64,000 bases of DNA from Dryocola sp032000125 (GTDB taxonomy: Bacteria > Pseudomonadota > Gammaproteobacteria > Enterobacterales > Enterobacteriaceae), in NCBI GenBank assembly GCA_032000125.1, contig DAMALH010000009.1, positions 49,853 to 113,852 on the forward strand, given 5' to 3'. The notes below the pieces were generated by a model that was not told the origin of the DNA, did not search any database, and was given only the letters and a program-made list of their open reading frames with translations. The stretch's first letter is position 1, and the number at the start of each line of letters is the position of its first letter. The position numbers and the translations under genes are program-made. Positions 41,570-50,955 of this stretch are shown one piece after another.

Positions 41570-42538
41570 CTAAAACGCCTGCTCGACTCTCGCAAGCCCG
41601 GCTTCCAGCGTTTGCACCTCGCCGGTTGCCACCAGGCAACAGGCCATTTGCGTTTTCAGCGACTGAGGAACCGGCTCAACGCCCGCCACGCAGCGTTCAA
41701 TCCAGCGCGCGGTAGTCTCAGGATCTTTCGCCGCTGGCAGCGGGATCGCTTCGGCATGAATCTCTGTCTGGCGCTCGCTTACTACCCGCGTGCCCAGGCC
41801 GTCAATAAGGCTTATCTGCGGACAGCGCTGCGGATTAGCATACACTTCGCCTTCCGTACCGTGCATCAGCAGGCCCCGTCCGCCGATATCGGCAAAGAAT
41901 TTCGCAACTTTCGGCACATATTCCGGGTGTGACACGCTGGCAAGACGCAGCGCGGCATCCTCGGCAAACGGCGTCGCAAGTTTCGCCAGCGTATGCGCGC
42001 TGTTACGCACGCCCAGCCGCCAGCGCATAGCCAGTTGGTTCTCCATCGGCGGGCATAGGGCGCTAATCGGCATATAGACCGGATGATGGGTTTCAAGCTT
42101 TGCCTGGGCCTGGCCCGCATGCAGCGTTGGTTCGATTCCCAGCAGCGTAAAAATGGTTTCCGTTAACACCCGGGTGGGATCGTGGCTTACGCCATGTACC
42201 ACCACCGGATAGCCCAGACGATTAAGCAGCATCGCCAGCAGCGGCGTCAGGTTGGCCTGCTTGCGCGCGCCGTTATAAGAAGGGATAACAATCGGCATCG
42301 GTTTATTTACCGGCGGCGTAAGAGAGATAAGGTGCTGTTTCATCGCTTCGTAGAAGCCCAGCATTTCGGCCTCGCCTTCGCCTTTAATACGCAACGCAAT
42401 AAGCACGCCGCCGAGCTCAAGCTCCGGCAAAGCGCCGTTAAGCATATGGGCGTACAACCCGCGCGCGGTGTCAAAATCCAGATCTCTGGCGTGGTTCTTG
42501 CCGCGCCCTATTTCTTTTATGATTTTGCGATAGTCCAT
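41570..42538 (-). CDS. ybiB: YbiB, TrpD2-type nucleic-acid-binding protein
   Basis: 322 residues (E. coli 320). Resembles anthranilate phosphoribosyltransferase: N-terminal helical domain ARGLYAHMLNGALPELELGG and the glycosyltransferase family 3 domain VIPSYNGARKQANLTPLLAM, but the TrpD signature for PRPP is altered, as in the TrpD2 group, which binds single-stranded nucleic acid instead. Two bases separate it from dinG on the same strand, so it is probably in the same LexA-controlled operon, as in E. coli. Confidence 0.93.
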   Translation of the reverse strand: MDYRKIIKEIGRGKNHARDLDFDTARGLYAHMLNGALPELELGGVLIALRIKGEGEAEMLGFYEAMKQHLISLTPPVNKPMPIVIPSYNGARKQANLTPLLAMLLNRLGYPVVVHGVSHDPTRVLTETIFTLLGIEPTLHAGQAQAKLETHHPVYMPISALCPPMENQLAMRWRLGVRNSAHTLAKLATPFAEDAALRLASVSHPEYVPKVAKFFADIGGRGLLMHGTEGEVYANPQRCPQISLIDGLGTRVVSERQTEIHAEAIPLPAAKDPETTARWIERCVAGVEPVPQSLKTQMACCLVATGEVQTLEAGLARVEQAF

Positions 42539-42539
42539 T

Positions 42540-44708
42540 TCAGCTCCCCTGGTATTTTTTGCTCACACGTTTGCGCCGCGCCGCCTTTTGCGTTGCTTTA
42601 ATCAGTTTAGCCGCAGGCGCGGGCGGCTGGGTAATAGGAAACACCGGCAAAGCGCCCAGCAAACGCTGGCCGTAATTTTTGGTCAGCAGGCGGCGGTCGT
42701 AAATAACTACCTCACCATAACAGCCGTGGCTACGAATTAAACGCCCAACCTGCTGGATAAGATTAAATGAGGCGGCCGGTAAGCTCTGCACTTCGAAGGG
42801 ATAACGTTTGAGGCTTTTTAACCACTCGCCTTCCGTCACCACCACCGGGCTGTCTACCGGTGGGAAAGCGATTTTATGGATATGCACCTGGCTTAGCAGA
42901 TCGCCTTTTAAATCCAGCCCTTCGGCAAAAGATTGCAGCCCGACCAGCACGCTGGTTTCCCCCTGTTCCACGCGCTTGCGGTGCAGCTCCACCAGCCTGT
43001 AGCGCGGCTGATCGCCCTGCACCAGCAAAGCGAGACGCAGATCGGTAACGTGGGTCAGGAATAACTGCATGGCGCGGTTGCTGGCAAACAATACCAGCAT
43101 GCCCTTATGCTCGCCCTTTGCCAGTTCTTCACGGAAAAACGCTGCCATTTCAGCGATATGCTGCGGTTCGTTTTCCATCGTCGGCTCAACCGTGAGCTGC
43201 GGAATAACCAGCTTGCCCTGATCGATATGATTAAACGGCGAATCCAGCGCAATAAAGCGGTCGCCCGCTTTTTCACGCAGGCCGCTCATCTCCTGTAGAC
43301 GGTCAAATTTATTAAGCGATCGCAGCGTGGCCGAGGTAATAATGACATGCGGCACGTTACGCCAGACCAACTTCTCTAGCTGGTCGCTGACGCGGATGCC
43401 CACGCAGTGGAAGAACAGATGCGGCTGCCCTTCCCTGTTTTCCCGCGTTACCCATTTGGAAACCGGCGCGCCGGATGCCTGATCCATAGCAGAAAGGCGC
43501 CAGAGCTTACTTTGGGATTCGAAGTAGCCCAGCGCGCGGTTCATTTGTAGCAAAGCCCGATGCACGCGTACCACGTCATGACTGCCGGTTTTTTCACTCA
43601 GATCGCCCTGCAGCGCTTCCGCAAGGCTGCGTAGGCCTTCCATTAATTTCGCCAGCCGCTGGCAGATAGCCATGATTTCTTCGGGCAACACGCCCATTTC
43701 AAAACGGTGCTCGCTTTCAAACTCGCCCGGCATCCAGAGCCTTACAATGGCGTAAAACGAGCCGAGCAGCTCGTGTATTTCATCGCAATGGTTTGTCAGG
43801 CGCTCCGGCACGGTAAGGGGCGGCGGGCTTTTCGGGCGGAACTGGGCCATGCAGGTTTCCACCAGTTTGCAGAACAAATCGAGCTGCAGACGGCCGTGGC
43901 CGGGGGTGACTTCCGCGCTCATCTCCAGCGCGTCACGGGCGACATCCGGCAGATGGTGGCCTTCATCGAGCACCAGCAGCAGGTTTTTCGCTTCCGGCAG
44001 AACCGCGTCGCTCTCCATTGCGGCCATCACCAGCGCGTGGTTAGCCACCACCACTTCCGCCTCGTCGATTTCGCGGCGCGCCACGAAAAAGGGGCATTCG
44101 CGATACCAGTGGCAGTTGCGGCCAAGGCAGCTGGCCTTGTCCGTGCTCATTCTTCGCCAGAGCTCGTCCTCAATGGCCTGCGCGTTATGATCGCGTATCC
44201 CGTCCCATTTGTAGGTATCCAGCTCGGTTTTCAGCTTTGCGCAGCGCTGCTGTTCATCCTTACTGGCGGGGGCCATGTCGTCGTCGAGGAAGGCAAGCAA
44301 ATCTCCCTGCGCCAGGTTATCCGTGGCTAACGCCGCCAGATTACGCGGACAGACGTAGCGGCCACGTCCGAAGGCGGCGGTAAATTTTAAGTCGGGAATA
44401 ATTTTGCGCAGCAGCGGCAGATCTTTACTGAAGATTTGGTCCTGCAACGCTACGTTTGCGGTGCTGACCACCAGCGTTTTTTGCTCCCCGCGCGCAATGG
44501 CGATGCCCGGAATCAGGTATGAGAGCGTTTTACCCACGCCCGTTGGCGCTTCAATCGCCAGATGACGCCCTTCTTCACCCGCAAGCGTTTTTGCCACTTC
44601 GGCAATCATCTGCCGCTGCGGCGGACGCGGAATAAAGTCCGGAATCTGCTGCTGTAGCGCCTTATACCAGGCGGCGATTTGCGCTTTTTGCGCCGGTGAC
44701 AGGGCCAT
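42540..44708 (-). CDS. dinG: ATP-dependent DNA helicase DinG
   Basis: 722 residues from the ATG at 44708 (E. coli 716); longer frame to 44756 crosses the LexA box and is rejected. XPD-like 5'-3' helicase that resolves R-loops and replication conflicts. Walker A is EAPTGVGKTLSYL (residues 53-65), the four Fe-S cysteines lie in GRGRYVCPRN and ASCLGRNCHWYRECPF, the DEAH-type box is LVLDEGHHLPD, and the last helicase motif is LIQQVGRLIRS. SOS-regulated. Confidence 0.95.
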   Translation of the reverse strand: MALSPAQKAQIAAWYKALQQQIPDFIPRPPQRQMIAEVAKTLAGEEGRHLAIEAPTGVGKTLSYLIPGIAIARGEQKTLVVSTANVALQDQIFSKDLPLLRKIIPDLKFTAAFGRGRYVCPRNLAALATDNLAQGDLLAFLDDDMAPASKDEQQRCAKLKTELDTYKWDGIRDHNAQAIEDELWRRMSTDKASCLGRNCHWYRECPFFVARREIDEAEVVVANHALVMAAMESDAVLPEAKNLLLVLDEGHHLPDVARDALEMSAEVTPGHGRLQLDLFCKLVETCMAQFRPKSPPPLTVPERLTNHCDEIHELLGSFYAIVRLWMPGEFESEHRFEMGVLPEEIMAICQRLAKLMEGLRSLAEALQGDLSEKTGSHDVVRVHRALLQMNRALGYFESQSKLWRLSAMDQASGAPVSKWVTRENREGQPHLFFHCVGIRVSDQLEKLVWRNVPHVIITSATLRSLNKFDRLQEMSGLREKAGDRFIALDSPFNHIDQGKLVIPQLTVEPTMENEPQHIAEMAAFFREELAKGEHKGMLVLFASNRAMQLFLTHVTDLRLALLVQGDQPRYRLVELHRKRVEQGETSVLVGLQSFAEGLDLKGDLLSQVHIHKIAFPPVDSPVVVTEGEWLKSLKRYPFEVQSLPAASFNLIQQVGRLIRSHGCYGEVVIYDRRLLTKNYGQRLLGALPVFPITQPPAPAAKLIKATQKAARRKRVSKKYQGS

Positions 44709-44720
44709 GTGCATCACTTC

Positions 44721-44740
44721 TACTGTATAAACAGCCACTA
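44721..44740 (-). promoter_or_regulatory. LexA box of dinG
   Basis: On the reverse strand the sequence is TAGTGGCTGTTTATACAGTA, one base different from the E. coli dinG SOS box as I remember it. It lies 12 bases before the dinG ATG. Confidence 0.82.
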
Positions 44741-44875
44741 TTGTCCCACTTTTCACCGGCGGACGGCATAATTTTTTGTTTTTAAGTCATCCACCCGGCC
44801 TTGACCAATGACAAGGCGGCGACGCGCCCGCCCTCTTTATAATCAAATCCGTTTGTCTTCCACTGGTATAAAACT

Positions 44876-46000
44876 ATGGCTTATCAACTCACCTTAGACT
44901 GGCAAGAATTTTTAGAAAAATATTGGCAAAAACAGCCGGTTGTTCTGAAAAATGCCTTCCCGGATTTTGTCGATCCTATTACGCCAGATGAGCTGGCGGG
45001 CCTGGCCATGGAGCCCGAGGTGGACAGCCGCCTCGTCAGCCATAGCGAAGACGGACAGTGGCATGCCAGCAACGGGCCGTTTGAAGATTTTGATAATCTG
45101 GGTGAACAAGGCTGGTCGCTGCTGGCGCAGGCCGTTAACCACTGGCATGAACCCTCCGCCGAGCTGGTGCGCCCGTTCCGCGTGCTGCCGGACTGGCGTC
45201 TGGACGATCTGATGATTTCCTTCTCGGTGCCGGGCGGCGGCGTTGGGCCGCATATCGACCAGTATGACGTGTTTATTATCCAGGGAATGGGCAGCCGCCG
45301 CTGGCGCGTGGGCGATAAGCTCCCGATGCGCCAGTTTTGTCCGCACCCGGCGCTGCTGCATGTCGATCCGTTCACGCCAATCATTGATGAAGATCTCGAA
45401 CCGGGCGATATCCTCTACATCCCGCCGGGCTTCCCGCACGACGGCTTTACCCATGAAACCGCCCTTAACTACTCCGTCGGCTTCCGCGGGCCAAACGGCC
45501 GCGACCTGATCAGCAGCTTTGCCGACTACGCGCTGGAAAACGATCTGGGTAGCGAGCATTACAGCGATCCCGATCTGACGCTACGCAACCATCCGGGCAA
45601 AGTGGAAGAGTACGAATTGGATCGCCTGCGCAGCATGATGATCGAGGTTATCAACCAGCCGGAAGATTTCAGGCAGTGGTTCGGACGTTTTGCAACTACC
45701 CCGCGCCACGAGCTGGATATTGCTCCTGCGCAGCCGCCATATGAACAGGCGGAGATTCTTGACGCCCTGTTGCAGGGCGATAGCCTGACTCGTCTGAACG
45801 GCCTGCGCGTGCTGAACGTGGGCGGCAGTTTCTTTGTCAACAGCGAGCCGCTGAAGACCTCTCAGTTTGCAGCGGCTGACGCCCTTTGCCGTTACACGAC
45901 AGTCAGTGAGAAAGAGCTGGGTTCGGCGTTGCAGGACGAAGGCTTTATGGCGCTGCTGACCGAGCTGGTAAATCAGGGCTACTGGTATTTCGCGGATTAA
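44876..46000 (+). CDS. roxA: Ribosomal oxygenase RoxA (YcfD), 50S L16 3-hydroxylase
   Basis: 374 residues (E. coli 373). JmjC-type Fe(II)/2-oxoglutarate dioxygenase that hydroxylates an arginine of ribosomal protein L16. The Fe triad is His126 and Asp128 (GGGVGPHIDQYDVF) and His188 (PPGFPHDGF). The C-terminal helical/winged domain includes ELDIAPAQPPYEQAEILDAL. E. coli roxA is near phoQ at 25 min, so its position beside dinG and mlrA is a rearrangement. It is divergent from dinG. Confidence 0.94.
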   Translation: MAYQLTLDWQEFLEKYWQKQPVVLKNAFPDFVDPITPDELAGLAMEPEVDSRLVSHSEDGQWHASNGPFEDFDNLGEQGWSLLAQAVNHWHEPSAELVRPFRVLPDWRLDDLMISFSVPGGGVGPHIDQYDVFIIQGMGSRRWRVGDKLPMRQFCPHPALLHVDPFTPIIDEDLEPGDILYIPPGFPHDGFTHETALNYSVGFRGPNGRDLISSFADYALENDLGSEHYSDPDLTLRNHPGKVEEYELDRLRSMMIEVINQPEDFRQWFGRFATTPRHELDIAPAQPPYEQAEILDALLQGDSLTRLNGLRVLNVGGSFFVNSEPLKTSQFAAADALCRYTTVSEKELGSALQDEGFMALLTELVNQGYWYFAD

Positions 46001-46142
46001 TTCGCAGGCGTACAGGGCGGGCGGTGCCAGCCCTGAAAAAACGCAACGATCCTTCTCCCAAAAAAAATCAGCAAAGTTTCCCAGAGTCAGTTGCACTGTC
46101 TACAGTTAAATGGGGACTTCCCGGACTGGCTTTGGGGAAATC

Positions 46143-46910
46143 ATGGCGCTTTATACCATTGGTGAAGTGGCTGCGCTTTGCGACATCAATCCCGTCACGC
46201 TGCGTGCCTGGCAAAGGCGTTACGGATTGCTGAAACCACAGCGCACCGACGGCGGGCATCGTCTGTTTGACGATGCGGATATCGACCGAATTCGTGAGAT
46301 CAAACGCTGGATAGAAAACGGCGTACAGGTCAGCAAAGTCAAAGCGTTGCTCAGCGGCGAAGAAAACGACGTGGATACGGGCTGGCGCGAAAGGCAGGAA
46401 GTTTTGCTGCGCCACCTGCAGGGGGGCAACCCTAACCGACTACGCGCCTGGATTGCCGATGTCGGCCGCGATTACCCTGCGGAAACCCTTGTCAGGCAGC
46501 TCTATATTCCGCTGCGTCGGCGCCTGCAAAGCCAGCAGATTACGCTTAACACCCTGTTAAGCCTGCTTGACGGCGCCCTGATTAACTACATTGCGCAATG
46601 TCTTGCCTCGGCGCGCAAGCACAGCGGCAAAGACGCGATCCTGATAGGCTGGAACACGCCGGACACCACGCGCCTGTGGATGGCGGCCTGGATGGCGATT
46701 CAACAGGGCTGGCGCGTTGACGTGCTGGCGCACCCCTTAAGCAGCGTACGACCCGAGCTTTTCCCGCGGCAGACAATTCTGGTGTGGTGCGGCGAAACGC
46801 CCAGCGACCAGCAGCTTAATCAACTGGAGCAGTGGCGCTGCGCCGGGCTGCCGGTCTACCCGCTCAATAGCGCCGGCCGGGAGCTCTCCCGCGTCAATGA
46901 CGGCATTTAA
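46143..46910 (+). CDS. mlrA: MerR-type transcriptional regulator MlrA
   Basis: 255 residues from the ATG at 46143, where MALYTIGEVAALCDINPVTL matches E. coli MlrA (243). The MerR helix-turn-helix continues with RAWQRRYGLLKPQRTDGGHR and IREIKRWIENGVQVSKVKAL; the C-terminal half resembles a cobalamin-binding-type helical domain without the DXHXXG motif. MlrA activates csgD and so curli and biofilm formation. It is followed by yohO in the same orientation, as in E. coli. Confidence 0.94.
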   Translation: MALYTIGEVAALCDINPVTLRAWQRRYGLLKPQRTDGGHRLFDDADIDRIREIKRWIENGVQVSKVKALLSGEENDVDTGWRERQEVLLRHLQGGNPNRLRAWIADVGRDYPAETLVRQLYIPLRRRLQSQQITLNTLLSLLDGALINYIAQCLASARKHSGKDAILIGWNTPDTTRLWMAAWMAIQQGWRVDVLAHPLSSVRPELFPRQTILVWCGETPSDQQLNQLEQWRCAGLPVYPLNSAGRELSRVNDGI

Positions 46911-46967
46911 AGGTTCATTAACAAGGCAACCTGGCTTTATAATCGCCCCGTCTATTGGGAGCGAAAA

Positions 46968-47075
46968 ATGAAATTGTCTAAAATTGCCATCGTCAGTGGC
47001 ATGCTGGTGATGGCCATCGGCGGAATTGGCGGCGTGATACTTGTGGGTTACATCGTTATCCTTCATGGCGCGTAA
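46968..47075 (+). CDS. yohO: Small membrane protein YohO
   Basis: 35 residues (E. coli YohO 35): one hydrophobic segment with a GGIGG motif (VMAIGGIGGVILVGYIVIL) after a short basic start MKLSK. Ribosome binding site GGGAGCG. Function unknown. The last 20 bases overlap the 3' end of the convergent yehW gene. Confidence 0.9.
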   Translation: MKLSKIAIVSGMLVMAIGGIGGVILVGYIVILHGA

Positions 47076-47787
47076 TGTAGCGTAACAGGCGTTCAAACAG
47101 GCGGTCGGTGACTATCGCCGCCAGCGCCACCTGTATGGCCCCCTGAATAACATAAGCGGTGTTAAAGCCGCTCAGACCAATAATGATCGGCGAGCCGAGC
47201 GTATTGGCCCCCACCGTCGAGGCGATTGTCGCCGTGCCTATATTAATAATTACCGAAGTCCGCACCCCCGCCAGTATCACCGGGGCCGCCAGCGGCAGCT
47301 CAACTTTGCATAACACCTGCCAGCGGCTCATGCCCGCGCCTGAGGCAACTTCTCGCGTCGCTTCCGGCACCGCGCCAATCCCCGCAAGCGTACCCTGTAA
47401 TATCGGCAACAGGCCATAAAGCACCAGCGCGATAATAGCCGGCTGCTGCCCGAACCCCATAACGGGAACGGCAATCGCCAGCACGGCAACCGGCGGGAAC
47501 GTCTGCCCTGCGGCAATTATCGTTTCCACCAGCGAGCGAAACTCCAGCCCGGCGGGACGCGTGACCGCGATGCCCAGCCCTACGCCGATGACCACCGCCA
47601 CCAGGCTTGAAACCGCCACCAGCGTCAGATGCGCGAGGGCAAGCGAAATAAAGCTGTCCTGCTGATACAGCGGCCTTGCCAGCTCCGGGAACAGCCAGCT
47701 AAATAAGGCCCCGGTGTGGGGCATCAAAAAAAGCAGCGCGACAAACAGCGCCAGCAGCCACAGGAGCGGATCAACTACCCAACGCAT
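47056..47787 (-). CDS. yehW: Osmoprotectant ABC transporter permease YehW
   Basis: 243 residues from the ATG at 47787, as in E. coli; the longer frame to 47949 runs inside yehX and is rejected. BPD_transp_1 permease with about six membrane segments; the EAA loop is EVASGAGMSRWQVLCKVELP and INIGTATIASTVGANTLGSP follows. Part of the OsmF-YehYXW importer, a low-affinity glycine betaine/osmoprotectant-type system. The ATG lies 17 bases inside the yehX 3' end. Confidence 0.94.
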   Translation of the reverse strand: MRWVVDPLLWLLALFVALLFLMPHTGALFSWLFPELARPLYQQDSFISLALAHLTLVAVSSLVAVVIGVGLGIAVTRPAGLEFRSLVETIIAAGQTFPPVAVLAIAVPVMGFGQQPAIIALVLYGLLPILQGTLAGIGAVPEATREVASGAGMSRWQVLCKVELPLAAPVILAGVRTSVIINIGTATIASTVGANTLGSPIIIGLSGFNTAYVIQGAIQVALAAIVTDRLFERLLRYITRHEG

Positions 47788-48715
47788 GTTCACCTCGCAC
47801 CAGATCGCTAAAATGCAGCACGCCGCACGGCTCGCCCTTGTCGTCCACCACCGGCAATTGCTGGCACTGGCGGTCGACGAACAGAGACAGCGCCTCGCGC
47901 AGGCTAAGATCCGCCTTAATAGGTTCACCGGCGATACGCTCGTCGGCACGCAGGCTGTTCATTACCTGGCGTAACGACAGCAGGCGCAAGCCAAGCTCGC
48001 TGCGGCCAAAGAAATCCCGCGCAAAATCATTGACCGGATTAGTCAGCAATTCCAGCGGCGTTCCCTGCTGAATAATCTGCCCGCCGTCCATAAGCACGAT
48101 GCGATCCGCCAGCCGTAGCGCTTCTTCGATATCATGCGTCACCAGCACAATGGTGCGTCCTAGCAGATTGTGGATACGCACAATTTCCTGCTGTAGCGCG
48201 GCGCGGGTTACCGGATCGAGCGCGCCGAAGGGTTCATCCATCAGCAGCACTTCCGGGTCGGCTGCCAGCGCACGGGCTACGCCAACGCGCTGCTGCTGCC
48301 CGCCGGAAAGCTGATGCGGGTAACGCTCGCGAAACTGCGCGGCTTCCAGGCCGAGCAAAGCTAATAGCTCATCAGTACGCGCTTCAATTCGCGCCTTCGG
48401 CCACTTCAGGAGCTGCGGCACCATGGCGATGTTCTGCGCGACGGTCCAGTGGGGAAACAGACCGATGGACTGAATCGCATACCCCATCCGGCGGCGCAGC
48501 GCCCTGGTATCAAAATTACGAATCTCTTCACCCGCGAAGCGAATTCTCCCTTCGTCGTGCTCCACCAGCCGGTTTATCATTTTTAGCGTCGTGGATTTTC
48601 CGGAGCCGGACGTGCCAATCAGCACCGTGAACTCTCCTTCCCGGATGGTTAACGACAGATCTTTGACCGCCGCTTCCCCCTGAAAGAATTTACTGACATG
48701 GTCAAATTCGATCAT
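47771..48715 (-). CDS. yehX: Osmoprotectant ABC transporter ATP-binding protein YehX
   Basis: 314 residues (E. coli 308). ABC domain with Walker A GTSGSGKST, Q-loop YAIQSIGLF, signature LSGGQQQRV, Walker B VLLMDEPFGALD and switch VLVTHDIEEAL. A C-terminal CBS-like extension (about residues 235-310: IKADLSLREALSLFVDRQCQ then LPVVDDKGEPCGVLHFSDLV) is typical of OpuA-type ATPases and may sense ionic strength. Overlaps yehY by four bases and yehW by 17. Confidence 0.95.
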   Translation of the reverse strand: MIEFDHVSKFFQGEAAVKDLSLTIREGEFTVLIGTSGSGKSTTLKMINRLVEHDEGRIRFAGEEIRNFDTRALRRRMGYAIQSIGLFPHWTVAQNIAMVPQLLKWPKARIEARTDELLALLGLEAAQFRERYPHQLSGGQQQRVGVARALAADPEVLLMDEPFGALDPVTRAALQQEIVRIHNLLGRTIVLVTHDIEEALRLADRIVLMDGGQIIQQGTPLELLTNPVNDFARDFFGRSELGLRLLSLRQVMNSLRADERIAGEPIKADLSLREALSLFVDRQCQQLPVVDDKGEPCGVLHFSDLVRGEHALGS

Positions 48716-49875
48716 GGCTGTTTCGCCTCAAGTAACGAGATGAGCAGTTTAAAAAGCGCGTCCAGCATCACGGCCAGCGCAATTACCGGGATCACCCCCA
48801 GCAGCACCAAATCCAGCGCGCTGCTCAGCAGCCCCTGGAAAACGATCGCGCCAAATCCCCCCGCGCCGATTAGCGCGGCAATTACGGCCATGCCGATGGT
48901 CTGCACGCAAACCACACGCAGGCTACGCAGCAGAACGGGCATCGCCAGCGGCACTTCCGCCCGCCAGAATATTTGCCGCCGGGACATTCCCATGCCTTCG
49001 GCGCTTTCAATAATATTACGCGGAACCTGCTGCAAACCGGCAACGACACCGCGAACCAGCGGCAGCAGCGCGTATAGCACCAGCGCGATCAATGCAGGCG
49101 TTACCCCAATACCGCTTACGCCTATTGTGCCAAGCCAGGGCAATAGTTTGGCAAGCCCCGCCAGCGGCGCAATCAACAGGCCAAAAAGCGCAACGGAGGG
49201 CACGGTCTGAATCACGTTTAGCACGGAAAAAACGGATGATTGCCAGGCAGGACGCTGATAGCAAAATACCCCAAGCGGCACGCCAATCAGCAGCGCCGGG
49301 CCCAGCGTTCCCAGCAGCAGCGCCAGATGTCGGCTCAGGGCGTCGTCGAAAACGTCCTGCCGGTTGGCGTATTCTTTGAGTAACGAGAGATCGGAGAAAA
49401 ACCCGCTTAGCAGCAGGGCAACGGGCAGCAGCCAGATTTGCAGATTAAGCAGCAGCCGCCAAAGCGCTTTCGGGGTCAGACGATTAATCGCGTCGGCACA
49501 GATCAGCAGACAGAGCGCCAGCCCCAGCCAAAGGCCGCTGCCGGGGGACGTGCGGGCAACGCTGCTCCCTTCATGAGCATACCAGCTTGCCGTTTTGCCC
49601 ATCACCACCAGCGCCGCGATAAACATCGCCTCGGCGACAAACAGCGTCAGGAATAACGGAATACGCCGCGTGGGAGCAAGGGTTAACCCGGCCAGAATAA
49701 CCGTGGGGAGGGCAAGCAGTAAAAGCGCATGGTCAGGTAACTGGCTGAGTACCATGGGTTCCCCCGATACCAGCCGGTTTGCGGCGTGATTAATAAAGGG
49801 GAGAACGCCGCCTGCCGCTACCAGCAAAAGCACCAGCAGCAGCAGTACGCGGTTATGGATTCTAAGCAAACTCAC
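48712..49875 (-). CDS. yehY: Osmoprotectant ABC transporter permease YehY
   Basis: 387 residues (E. coli 385). A long N-terminal extension with several hydrophobic segments (VLLLLVLLLVAAGGVLPFIN, LLLLALPTVILAGLTLAP) precedes the permease domain, whose EAA loop is IESAEGMGMSRRQIFWRAEVP. Pairs with YehW. It follows osmF by 68 bases on the same strand. Confidence 0.94.
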   Translation of the reverse strand: MSLLRIHNRVLLLLVLLLVAAGGVLPFINHAANRLVSGEPMVLSQLPDHALLLLALPTVILAGLTLAPTRRIPLFLTLFVAEAMFIAALVVMGKTASWYAHEGSSVARTSPGSGLWLGLALCLLICADAINRLTPKALWRLLLNLQIWLLPVALLLSGFFSDLSLLKEYANRQDVFDDALSRHLALLLGTLGPALLIGVPLGVFCYQRPAWQSSVFSVLNVIQTVPSVALFGLLIAPLAGLAKLLPWLGTIGVSGIGVTPALIALVLYALLPLVRGVVAGLQQVPRNIIESAEGMGMSRRQIFWRAEVPLAMPVLLRSLRVVCVQTIGMAVIAALIGAGGFGAIVFQGLLSSALDLVLLGVIPVIALAVMLDALFKLLISLLEAKQP

Positions 49876-49943
49876 TTCCTGTTAGTATTTGTCGGGCAGC
49901 GTTTTAGCTGGCCGACCTGCGTTATCAGACGGATATCCACCGC

Positions 49944-50855
49944 TTATTTCACAAAACCTTTTTGCTTGAGGTAATCAGCCGCCACTTTTTTGGCATCCAG
50001 CCCTTCCACCGCAATGCTGGCGTTCAGTTGTTGCAGGGTTTTCTCATCAAGCGACGCAAAGACAGGCTTTAGCCACTCATCCAGTTGAGGGTAATCTTTT
50101 AGCACCGCTTCACGCACCACCGGCGCTGGCGCATATATCGGCTGCACGCCTTTCGGGTCGCTAAGCGTTTGCAGACCGAGCGCCGCCACCGGCCCATCGG
50201 TGCCGTAAGCCATCGCGGCGTTCACGCCGGAGGTTTGCTGAGCTGCCGCTTTGATGGTTACCGCCGTGTCGCCGCCCGCAAGGGAAAGCAACTGCTTCTG
50301 GTCGAGATTAAAACCGTAGGCCTTTTCAAAAGCAGGCAGCGCATCCGGTCGTTCGATAAACTCGGCGGAGGCCGCAAGCTTAAACTCGCCGCCTTTTTTC
50401 AGCCAGGCGCTGAGATCGTCAAGCGAAACGAGGTGGTTTTTCTCCGCCACATCTTTGCGCACCGCGATGGTCCAGGTATTGTTCGCAGGCGCAGGCGTCA
50501 GCCAGACAAGCTTATTTTTTTCAGCGTCGAGCTGCTTCACTTTGTCATAGCCCTTCTGTGCGTTTTTCCACACCGGGTCGTTGTCATCTTTAAAGAAGAA
50601 GGCGCCGTTGCCGGTGTATTCCGGGTAGATATCCAGCTCGCCCGAGGTGATGGCGCCGCGCACGACCGGCGTGGTGCCCAACTGCACTTTATTCACGGTT
50701 TTCACGCCGTGGCTTTCCAGCACCTGCAAAATAATATTGCCCAGCAAAGAGCCTTCGGTATCGATTTTAGAGCCAACCTTCACCGGCTCGGCCGCCTGAG
50801 CGCCCGCCGCCAGCATCAGTAATCCCGCCATGCCCCAACGCGCTGATAAATTCAT
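49944..50855 (-). CDS. osmF: Osmoprotectant-binding protein OsmF (YehZ)
   Basis: 303 residues (E. coli 305). Signal peptide MNLSARWGMAGLLMLAAGAQ ending AA, mature EPVKVGSKIDTEGSLLGNII. OpuAC-type substrate-binding fold; TPVVRGAITSGELDIYPEYT carries ligand-site residues. First gene of the osmF-yehY-yehX-yehW operon, RpoS-dependent in E. coli. Its upstream region is now short because a repeat element occupies the gap to bglX. Confidence 0.95.
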   Translation of the reverse strand: MNLSARWGMAGLLMLAAGAQAAEPVKVGSKIDTEGSLLGNIILQVLESHGVKTVNKVQLGTTPVVRGAITSGELDIYPEYTGNGAFFFKDDNDPVWKNAQKGYDKVKQLDAEKNKLVWLTPAPANNTWTIAVRKDVAEKNHLVSLDDLSAWLKKGGEFKLAASAEFIERPDALPAFEKAYGFNLDQKQLLSLAGGDTAVTIKAAAQQTSGVNAAMAYGTDGPVAALGLQTLSDPKGVQPIYAPAPVVREAVLKDYPQLDEWLKPVFASLDEKTLQQLNASIAVEGLDAKKVAADYLKQKGFVK

Positions 50856-50955
50856 GATGATTCCTCGTTGTTGTTCTTTGCTTAAAAATCAGGAGGTAGC
50901 AAGAGTTTAGCTGAGATTTGACACCCTGGGAAAAACAGCAGGGGAAGAATGAAAA

